Shown here: piece by piece, positions 1 to 5,366 of the stretch
How positions within the stretch are numbered: the stretch's first letter is position 1
Layout: each line of letters starts with the position of its first letter
Source: an uncultured Bacteroidales bacterium
GTDB taxonomy: Bacteria; Bacteroidota; Bacteroidia; Bacteroidales; UBA932
NCBI GenBank assembly: GCA_937906795.1
Contig: CALCUQ010000249.1
Coordinates: forward strand, 1-5,366
Direction of reading: 5' to 3'
Length of the DNA: 5,366 nt
The notes under the pieces: generated by a model
Told to the model about the DNA's origin: nothing
The model's database searches: none
The model's input: only the letters and a program-made list of their open reading frames with translations
Program-made: the position numbers and the translations under genes

Positions 1-933
1 CTCAACAGATGGGTCTATCCTTACTCTTCCAACAAAAACCTCATCTTTGTCTTTTGTGAACAGAGGCATTGGATAAGGGAGATTCTCTGTGTCTCCTATT
101 GAAGGATTTTGCTGTCCGTCAACAACTTTTACTCTATCCTGTACTACAACACAAGGTGCATTTTCCAATATGTTATATACTTGTTCAAGAGTGAAAGGTT
201 TTTCAAATTCCAGGTTTATTGATTCTGCGTGTCCTCCAAGTACAGGAACTCTTACTGTTGTAGGAGAAACCCTTATGGATGGATCTGAGAGGATCTTGTG
301 TGTTTCGTTAACCATCTTCATCTCCTCTTTTGTATATCCGTTATCAAGGAATTTGTCTATATGGGGAAGCAGATTAAGGTCTATTCTGTATGGGTATGCA
401 TTAACCTTAACCTCTTGCGATGCTCTTTCTGCCTCCATCTGGTCAACAGCTTTTTTGCCTGTGCCAGTAATGCATTGGTATGTAGATACTACAACCCTTT
501 TGATCTTAAAGGCTTTATGGAGCGGAGCAATTGCAATAAGCATTTGAATTGTAGAGCAGTTTGGATTTGCAATTATATAATCTTCCTTTTCAATTACATC
601 TGCATTAATCTCCGGTATTACAAGTTTCTTGGTTGGGTCCATTCTCCAGTATGCGGAATTGTCAACAACATAGCACCCTATTTGGGCAAAAAGAGGTGCC
701 CATTTGGCAGATGCATCACTGCCGGCAGAAAATATTGCTATCTGTGGCTTTTTTTCAATTGCTTTTTGGGGTGTACAAACTGTATATTCAGTTCCATTGA
801 ATCTGACTTTGCTCCCGGCCGATTTCTCAGATGCAACAGGGATAAGTTCTGTTACAGGAAACTTTCTCTCCTCTAATACTTTCAACATATTTCTGCCTAC
901 CAAACCGGTAGCACCAACTACTGCAACTTTCAT
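1..933 (-). CDS. asd: Aspartate-semialdehyde dehydrogenase, 3' end cut by window edge
   Basis: This cytosolic enzyme reduces 4-aspartyl phosphate to aspartate 4-semialdehyde with NADPH, the second step of the aspartate pathway. The minus-strand frame is open from an ATG at 933-931 to the window edge, giving 311 residues. The family is usually about 330-370 residues, so only a short C-terminal piece should be missing. Visible motifs are the N-terminal Rossmann loop GATGLVG (residues 7-13), the DNS..WRMD phosphate-binding segment (about 91-99), NPNCST with catalytic Cys126, STYQ with Gln153, and RVPV..GHAE with Arg228 and the likely general base His235. The start is supported by MKVAVVGATG at the expected protein N-terminus and by an in-frame stop upstream; an AG-rich GATAGAG precedes it. 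It follows thrA by 39 nt and is probably the last of the four genes seen here. One oddity is extra sequence around residues 268-284, just before YPMP, relative to the Bacteroidota-type proteins I recall. The family call is secure. Confidence 0.96.
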   Translation of the reverse strand, partial: MKVAVVGATGLVGRNMLKVLEERKFPVTELIPVASEKSAGSKVRFNGTEYTVCTPQKAIEKKPQIAIFSAGSDASAKWAPLFAQIGCYVVDNSAYWRMDPTKKLVIPEINADVIEKEDYIIANPNCSTIQMLIAIAPLHKAFKIKRVVVSTYQCITGTGKKAVDQMEAERASQEVKVNAYPYRIDLNLLPHIDKFLDNGYTKEEMKMVNETHKILSDPSIRVSPTTVRVPVLGGHAESINLEFEKPFTLEQVYNILENAPCVVVQDRVKVVDGQQNPSIGDTENLPYPMPLFTKDKDEVFVGRVRIDPSVE

Positions 934-972
934 CTCTATCGTTTTATATAATTCTTAAATTCAGTTCTCTTT
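934..972 (-). other. thrA-asd intercistronic spacer, AT-rich
   Basis: These 39 nt are the longest gap in the cluster. On the minus strand the spacer is very AT-rich and contains the palindrome TTATATAA (944-951). A purine-rich GATAGAG directly abuts the asd ATG and is the only ribosome-binding candidate, weak by Shine-Dalgarno standards. The 9-mer TATATAAAA occurs at 950-942 and also at 979-971, over the thrA stop codon. I see no GC-rich hairpin with a T-tract and no TAnnTTTG-type Bacteroidota -7 element. The simplest reading is a non-coding spacer inside one transcript. Confidence 0.6.
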
Positions 973-3426
973 TTATATAGCAAGAATATCATTCAATAAG
1001 CCACCTGCTGTCTGTTTGGCACCTGCACCGGCACCTTTAATCACTATGCCGTTAGGGTAGTACTCAGATTCAATAATAACAGCATTGTCTGTTCCTTCAA
1101 GTGAATAGAACGGGTGGGATGCATCTATGGATTTTAGGCTTATAGAGCATTTCAGGTCATTGGTATTATCCAGTTGTGCAATGAATCTCAGTTTTTTACC
1201 CTCTTGTTTTGCTGTGGCATATTGTTGCAGGATTACAGGTTCCCACTCCTCAAGTTTTTCATAGAACTCATTGGCATAAGCGTTAAAGTCACTCTTTTGC
1301 ACAGCCATAATTTCGTCGGGAACAAAACCTTTAAAATCAATTATGTTGCTCTCTAGAGCAAATCCTGCCTCTCTTGATGATATAAGGAATTTTCTAAGTA
1401 CATCTGTCCCAGCCAAATCCAGTCTTGGATCAGGCTCTGCATATCCGGCTTCCCTTGCATATTTTACCAGTCTTGAGAATGATTTTTCTCCATTGTACTG
1501 GCTGAACAGGTAGTTTAATGTTCCCGACAGAATTCCTTCTATCTTATAAATTTTATCTCCACAATTTACAAGTTGTGATATAGTTTCAAGAACAGGAAGG
1601 GCTGCGCATACTGTTGTTTCATATTTATATTTTACCCCCTCTGCCAAGGTTGTGGCAAAAAGTTCCTTGTATGCATCAAAAGAGAGTGAGTTTGCAATCT
1701 TGTTGCATGTTACTACAGAGAACTTGTTTCTGAACAAGTCTACATATGTTGCTGCTATAGAGCGGTTTGCGGTGCAATCAACAAAAATGGAATTACTCAA
1801 TTTAAAGTTGCACACTTCCTGGATATATCTGTTGTCTGTGTTTGCCTCTCCTTTGCTCAGGTCTGCTTGTGCCCCTATGCCGTTTTTGTCTATCAGATAG
1901 TTTTTGCTATTGCTTAAACCGCAGATTACAAGCTCTTTACCTAATTTGGACTTAATAAACTCCTTTTTGCTGTGGATAATCTCAACAAGGGCTTTTGATA
2001 CAGTTCCATATCCTGCTATAAACAGATTTACCCTTTGGGATTCATTTGAGAAAAATTCTGTATGGATTGCTCTTATTGCATCATTCACATCTTCTGTATG
2101 TACCACCGCAGAAACATTCTTCTCCGACGACCCTTGAGCTATTGCCCTGATGTTTATTCCGCTTCTGCCCAAAGCTTCAAACATTCTGCCACTTGCTCCG
2201 GATTGGTTTTTCATATCATCGCCTACCAATGATATAATTGAAAAACCTTTTTCAACTTTTAACGGGTCAACCTTGCCAAGTGAAATCTCGTATGCAAAAA
2301 GTTCATCGGCAGCTTTTTTTGCTTTGTCTGCATCTGCCTGGTCAATGGCAATGCACATTGTGTGAACAGATGAAGCTTGGGTAATCAATATTATGTTTAC
2401 GTTGTTTTTGCTCAAAGTGTCAAACAGTTTGCTTGAATATCCCGGAATGCCAACCATTCCACTTCCCTCCATAGAAAGGAGTGCAATTTTGTTTGAACTT
2501 GAGATACCTCTTATTTTGTCGTGTCCCTGAGGTGGGTTACGCTCAATAAGGGTTCCAAAATCGTCGGGAACAAAAGTATTCTTTACATAAATTGGAATGC
2601 CTTGTTTTACTACAGGCTGAATAGTAGGAGGGTAGACCACTTTTGCTCCAAAATGTGAAAGCTCAAGTGCTTCTTTGTAGGAAATATTCCTTATTGGGCG
2701 TGCATCTGGAACTATCCTTGGGTCTGCGGTCATCATACCGCATACATCTGTCCATATTTCCAAAGCTCTTGCTTGTGCTCCAACTGCAATTATGGATGCA
2801 GTGTAGTCTGAGCCACCCCTTCCAAGTGTGGTGGTGCGCCCTTTTAAATCAGATGCAATGAATCCGGGAAGGATATAAAGGTTATTGTTAGTGGTGGCAA
2901 AATAGTTTGAGATGTTTGAGTTGGTCTCTTTTGTTAGAATAACATTCTTGCCGGCAATATATTCTGTCTTTATAAGATCTCTGGAATCTTTCCATTGGTG
3001 ACTTATGTTTAGTGACTTTAGTTTTGCACTTATAATTTTGGTTGAAAGCAATTCTCCAAAACTTACTATATGGTCTTGGCTAAGCTCACTCAACTCCTTT
3101 AAAAGATATACACCTTTACAAATCTCCCTTAGTTTGCCAAAAAGTTCATTGCATGTACTCTTAATGGTTGTATTGTCATCAGAAGGTATCAGCTCATCAA
3201 TAATTGTATTGTGTCTGTGTTGCAAATCATCAATAAGATTCAGATAGTTTTCATCTTGGGCTTTTGCCGCATTGGCAATTGCAATTAACCCATCTGTTGC
3301 ACCACTTATAGCAGAAGAGACAACTACAGCTTTGTCATTTTTGAGAGTCTCTTTAACAATTGCTATTACTTTGTTTATGTTTTGGGCATTCGCTACAGAA
3401 CTGCCTCCGAATTTTAGAACCTGCAT
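973..3426 (-). CDS. thrA: Bifunctional aspartokinase / homoserine dehydrogenase
   Basis: This cytosolic fusion enzyme phosphorylates aspartate (first pathway step) and reduces aspartate semialdehyde to homoserine (third step). At 817 residues it matches the usual size (E. coli ThrA is 820). The kinase domain spans about 1-295, with KFGGSS at 5-10, LGRGGSDYTAS at 201-211 and WTDVCGMMTADPR at 225-237. Two ACT domains follow at about 312-460. Gln350 (ITQASS) and Gln431 (IAQGSS) are 81 residues apart, as are the threonine-binding Gln443 and Gln524 of the Arabidopsis homologue, so threonine feedback is likely. The dehydrogenase occupies about 466-817: GYGTVS at 472-477, TCNK ending at Lys576, GILSGTLNYLF at 631-641, EPDPR..LAGTD..RK with Asp675 and Lys679, and C-terminal GAGAG...TAGG. 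The ATG lies 5 nt after the metX stop with little Shine-Dalgarno character. Ser477, Cys607 and Val354 depart from common family residues. metL is excluded only by general resemblance, but the bifunctional call is firm. Confidence 0.96.
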   Translation of the reverse strand: MQVLKFGGSSVANAQNINKVIAIVKETLKNDKAVVVSSAISGATDGLIAIANAAKAQDENYLNLIDDLQHRHNTIIDELIPSDDNTTIKSTCNELFGKLREICKGVYLLKELSELSQDHIVSFGELLSTKIISAKLKSLNISHQWKDSRDLIKTEYIAGKNVILTKETNSNISNYFATTNNNLYILPGFIASDLKGRTTTLGRGGSDYTASIIAVGAQARALEIWTDVCGMMTADPRIVPDARPIRNISYKEALELSHFGAKVVYPPTIQPVVKQGIPIYVKNTFVPDDFGTLIERNPPQGHDKIRGISSSNKIALLSMEGSGMVGIPGYSSKLFDTLSKNNVNIILITQASSVHTMCIAIDQADADKAKKAADELFAYEISLGKVDPLKVEKGFSIISLVGDDMKNQSGASGRMFEALGRSGINIRAIAQGSSEKNVSAVVHTEDVNDAIRAIHTEFFSNESQRVNLFIAGYGTVSKALVEIIHSKKEFIKSKLGKELVICGLSNSKNYLIDKNGIGAQADLSKGEANTDNRYIQEVCNFKLSNSIFVDCTANRSIAATYVDLFRNKFSVVTCNKIANSLSFDAYKELFATTLAEGVKYKYETTVCAALPVLETISQLVNCGDKIYKIEGILSGTLNYLFSQYNGEKSFSRLVKYAREAGYAEPDPRLDLAGTDVLRKFLISSREAGFALESNIIDFKGFVPDEIMAVQKSDFNAYANEFYEKLEEWEPVILQQYATAKQEGKKLRFIAQLDNTNDLKCSISLKSIDASHPFYSLEGTDNAVIIESEYYPNGIVIKGAGAGAKQTAGGLLNDILAI

Positions 3427-3431
3427 AACTT

Positions 3432-4484
3432 TTATATTAGATTTTCTTGTTCTATTACATTTTTAATCTGTTGCCATTCCAAAAGGAATCCGTCGTGTCC
3501 AAATGCCGATGTTATTTGTGTGAATCTGGCATTTGGAATATGTTTGGCCATATATTGTTGTTCTTGGACAGGGAATAAATTGTCGCTGTCTATTCCTATA
3601 CATAAAGTTTTGGCCTTTATCTGTTTGAGTGCATTCTCCACACCATTGCGGCCACGTCCTATATTGTGGCTGTCGGTGAGATTCAGCATTGACAAATATG
3701 CGTATGGGCAAAATCTGTCTACCAGTTTTTTCCCCTGGTACTTCTGGTATGATGCAGCCCTTGTTGGGAAAATGCAGTCGGGGTCTGGTTCACTTTGTGT
3801 TGAGTTATACCCCTGATAGCTTCTGTATGATATAAGGGCAATTGATCTTGCTGCTGCCAGTCCTGCTTTGCCACCTAATGTTACAACTGAGCCATCTTTA
3901 ATTATATACTCTTGTGCTTCAAATGATTTGTCTGCAAAAAGAGCCATTCTTTGAGATTCATTATATGCACTTCCCCATGGTGTAAATCTGTGGTTGCATG
4001 CAAGCAGTACCATTGATTTTATTGTTTGCGGATACATAATGCTCCACTCAATAGCTTGGCATCCTCCTACCGAACCTCCAATAATAAGGTCTACACTATC
4101 CAGTTTAAGATGTTTTAACAAAAGGTTGTGGCACTGTACAACATCTCTTACTGTAATTTCTGGGAAATCAAGCAAATAAGGTTTGTTGGTCTCTTTATTT
4201 ATTGATGTTGGTGATGTAGAACCATAACACGAACCAATAACATTGGCGCATATTATGGTTTGTTTTCTTGGGTCAAAAAACTTTCCTTCACCAACAAGAA
4301 CATCCCACCAGTCTGTTGGATCTGAATTGGCGGTAAGTGCATGAGTAATCCATACAACCCTTTTGTTGAGGCTCTTAGAGGGGTCAAAATCCTTTGATAT
4401 ATGGTAGCAAATCTCTATATCTTCCAATTTGCCTCCACATTCAAGATTGAAAACACCTTTATGTATGTAAATTCTTTTTTCCAC
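3432..4484 (-). CDS. metX: Homoserine O-acetyltransferase (MetX, alpha/beta-hydrolase fold)
   Basis: This cytosolic enzyme moves an acyl group from acetyl-CoA to homoserine, committing it to methionine. The 350-residue length is normal. Visible motifs are DWWD.L.G.GK (about 58-68), GSCYGSTSP (84-92), TVRD (111-114), the nucleophile elbow GGSVGG with Ser138, SDNLFP with Asp301, and SAFGHDGFL with His330. Ser138, Asp301 and His330 match the Ser-Asp-His triad known from Haemophilus MetX in position and context. Translation begins at GTG (4484-4482); an in-frame stop lies a few codons upstream, no ATG is available between, and the first residues already align with the family N-terminus. The gene starts one base after the metY stop and ends 5 nt before thrA, so coupled translation is likely. 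Some MetX-family proteins use succinyl-CoA; acetyl is favoured here by the adjacent metY but is not proven by sequence. Metabolic partners are ThrA (homoserine supply) and MetY (O-acetylhomoserine use). Confidence 0.95.
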   Translation of the reverse strand: MEKRIYIHKGVFNLECGGKLEDIEICYHISKDFDPSKSLNKRVVWITHALTANSDPTDWWDVLVGEGKFFDPRKQTIICANVIGSCYGSTSPTSINKETNKPYLLDFPEITVRDVVQCHNLLLKHLKLDSVDLIIGGSVGGCQAIEWSIMYPQTIKSMVLLACNHRFTPWGSAYNESQRMALFADKSFEAQEYIIKDGSVVTLGGKAGLAAARSIALISYRSYQGYNSTQSEPDPDCIFPTRAASYQKYQGKKLVDRFCPYAYLSMLNLTDSHNIGRGRNGVENALKQIKAKTLCIGIDSDNLFPVQEQQYMAKHIPNARFTQITSAFGHDGFLLEWQQIKNVIEQENLI

Positions 4485-4488
4485 TTTA
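4482..4488 (-). promoter_or_regulatory. metY stop / metX GTG start junction (translational coupling)
   Basis: On the minus strand the metY stop TAA (4488-4486), one base and the metX GTG start (4484-4482) follow each other directly. The preceding bases (AGCAAACTC) show no Shine-Dalgarno sequence, and no ATG is available nearby in the metX frame. Termination followed by re-initiation is therefore the most likely way metX is translated, tying its output to metY. The arrangement is seen directly; the coupling is inferred. Confidence 0.65.
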
Positions 4489-5366
4489 GAGTTTGCTTAA
4501 TGCTTGAGACAAATCTTCTATCAAATCTTCTATATCTTCTATTCCAACACTTATTCTTAGAGTGCCAGGAGTAATACCTACATTAAGTAACTCTTGGTCT
4601 GACAGCTGTCCGTGTGTTGTTGTTGCAGGATGTCCTATTAGAGAACGGTTGTCACCCAAATTGGCAAGCAGTGTAAACAAGTTAAGGTTATTTACCAGCT
4701 CACCTGTCTGTTCTCTGGTTGCTTTCAAATCTACAGTCATTACACCACCAAACCCATTTTTTAAATATTTCAATGCATTATTATGGGATGGATGTGATTC
4801 CAATCCGGGGTAATTTACTTTGGCAACCTTTGGATGCAACTCAAGGAATCTGGCAAGCTCCAAAGCATTGTCACATATTTTCTTACATCTTAGTGAAAGG
4901 GTCTCACAACCGGTCAAAAGCAAGAAAGAGTTAAATGGTGCCAGGCAGCAGCCGTAGTCCCTTAAACCTTCACATTTTATTTTTGCAGCTAAAGCTCCAC
5001 TGCCAAAATGCTCTGCAAAACTTATCCCATGGTAAGATGGACTTGGTTGTGTTATTTGTGGATATCTGTTGTTTCCAATCCAGTTGAAGTTTCCTCCATC
5101 TACAACAATTCCTGCAATGGAATTGCCGTGTCCACCTATATACTTGGTGGCTGAGTGAGTTACAATGTTTGCTCCATACTCTATAGGTGCACATACATAT
5201 CCTGCGCATCCTAAAGTATTGTCTACTATAAGGACAATCCCGTATTTTGTACAAACTTCCCTTAGCATATCAAAATCTGGAACAGAAAAGTCTGAATTGG
5301 CAATTGTCTCTACATATACGGCCTTGGTGTTCTGGTCTATAAGTTTTTCCAACTCTTCTTTATTGG
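4486..5366 (-). CDS. metY: O-acetylhomoserine sulfhydrylase, 5' end cut by window edge
   Basis: This PLP enzyme of the Cys/Met-metabolism (cystathionine gamma-synthase-like, fold type I) family condenses O-acetylhomoserine with sulfide to give homocysteine. The window shows 292 residues, beginning NKEELEKL, and the frame stays open to the right edge. Full-length MetY is about 425-430 residues, so roughly 130-140 N-terminal residues are outside. Visible landmarks are LIVDNT, whose Asp contacts the PLP ring nitrogen, and HSATKYIGGHG, whose Lys (codon 5145-5143) forms the Schiff base with PLP. Further on are PSYHGISFAEHFG, LSPF-like LAPFNSFLLLTGCETLSLR, NLGDNRSLIGHPATTTH and the C-terminal TPGTLRISVGIEDIEDL. 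The long PSYHG region and the ending fit MetY better than MetB or cystathionine lyases. It is the most upstream gene seen, and the operon promoter and any SAM-responsive leader would lie beyond the window or further. No broken motif is visible. Confidence 0.93.
   Translation of the reverse strand, partial: NKEELEKLIDQNTKAVYVETIANSDFSVPDFDMLREVCTKYGIVLIVDNTLGCAGYVCAPIEYGANIVTHSATKYIGGHGNSIAGIVVDGGNFNWIGNNRYPQITQPSPSYHGISFAEHFGSGALAAKIKCEGLRDYGCCLAPFNSFLLLTGCETLSLRCKKICDNALELARFLELHPKVAKVNYPGLESHPSHNNALKYLKNGFGGVMTVDLKATREQTGELVNNLNLFTLLANLGDNRSLIGHPATTTHGQLSDQELLNVGITPGTLRISVGIEDIEDLIEDLSQALSKL

Noticed and set aside
89..958. Plus-strand reading frames at 89-547, 298-876 and 704-958, the longest 192 residues
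   Set aside because: They lie antisense to asd, overlap one another in different frames, have no recognisable domain, and are Cys- and Ser-rich in the manner of reverse-strand translations. The minus strand encodes a clear dehydrogenase throughout.
934..972. Possible internal promoter or terminator between thrA and asd
   Set aside because: No Bacteroidota -7 TAnnTTTG element and no GC-rich stem with a T-tract could be found; only AT-rich sequence and a short palindrome.
1174..3466. Several plus-strand frames of 60-82 residues opposite thrA
   Set aside because: All are short shadows of a continuous 817-residue enzyme with conserved motifs along its whole length.
3463..3711. Minus-strand frame of 82 residues inside metX
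   Set aside because: It is an out-of-frame shadow of the metX 3' half; the true frame carries the catalytic Asp and His there.
4970..5254. Minus-strand frame of 94 residues inside metY
   Set aside because: It is Cys/Trp/Arg-rich and out of frame with the PLP-lysine motif encoded by the same DNA.
5350..5352. Possible TTG start of metY at 5352
   Set aside because: The frame is open further upstream to the window edge, and family proteins have about 130-140 residues before this point, so this TTG encodes an internal leucine.
1..5366. Novel defence, mobile, CRISPR or RNA system
   Set aside because: The window is almost fully occupied by four standard amino-acid biosynthesis genes, and no repeats, tRNA-like folds, transposase motifs or unexplained long gaps were found.

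Overview
The window carries four genes, all read from the minus strand and packed as one apparent operon for the aspartate-to-homocysteine route. In transcription order they are the 3' part of metY (O-acetylhomoserine sulfhydrylase, cut by the right window edge), metX (homoserine O-acetyltransferase), thrA (bifunctional aspartokinase/homoserine dehydrogenase) and asd (aspartate-semialdehyde dehydrogenase, cut by the left edge). Almost every base is coding. The gaps between genes are 1, 5 and 39 nt. The longer plus-strand reading frames are antisense shadows of these genes.

The AT-rich composition, frequent AGA and ATA codons, weak or absent Shine-Dalgarno sequences and the style of the proteins suggest a member of the Bacteroidota. 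The most telling proteins are an Asd with the NPNCSTIQM and STYQ-x-ITGTG motifs, a ThrA fusion of about 817 residues, and a MetX with the HRFTPWG-type segment. This assignment comes from remembered family patterns, not from a database search, and the genus is not resolved.

Layout: 4486-5366 is metY (292 visible residues, about 130-140 N-terminal residues outside the window); 3432-4484 is metX, starting with GTG one base after the metY stop; 973-3426 is thrA; 1-933 is asd (311 visible residues, perhaps 20-30 C-terminal residues missing). No promoter, riboswitch or terminator lies in the window. The operon promoter should be upstream of metY, beyond position 5366, and any terminator beyond position 1.

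Together the products cover aspartate to aspartyl phosphate (ThrA kinase half), aspartate semialdehyde (Asd), homoserine (ThrA dehydrogenase half), O-acetylhomoserine (MetX) and homocysteine (MetY with sulfide). The gene order is therefore roughly the reverse of the reaction order. thrB and thrC are not seen, so the cluster looks weighted to methionine, although the kinase keeps the paired ACT domains typical of threonine feedback.

I found no novel defence, mobile or RNA system. The points worth checking are sequence-level oddities in otherwise intact enzymes: an apparent insertion in Asd, unusual residues in the cofactor-binding motifs of the homoserine dehydrogenase, and a substitution in the first ACT domain.
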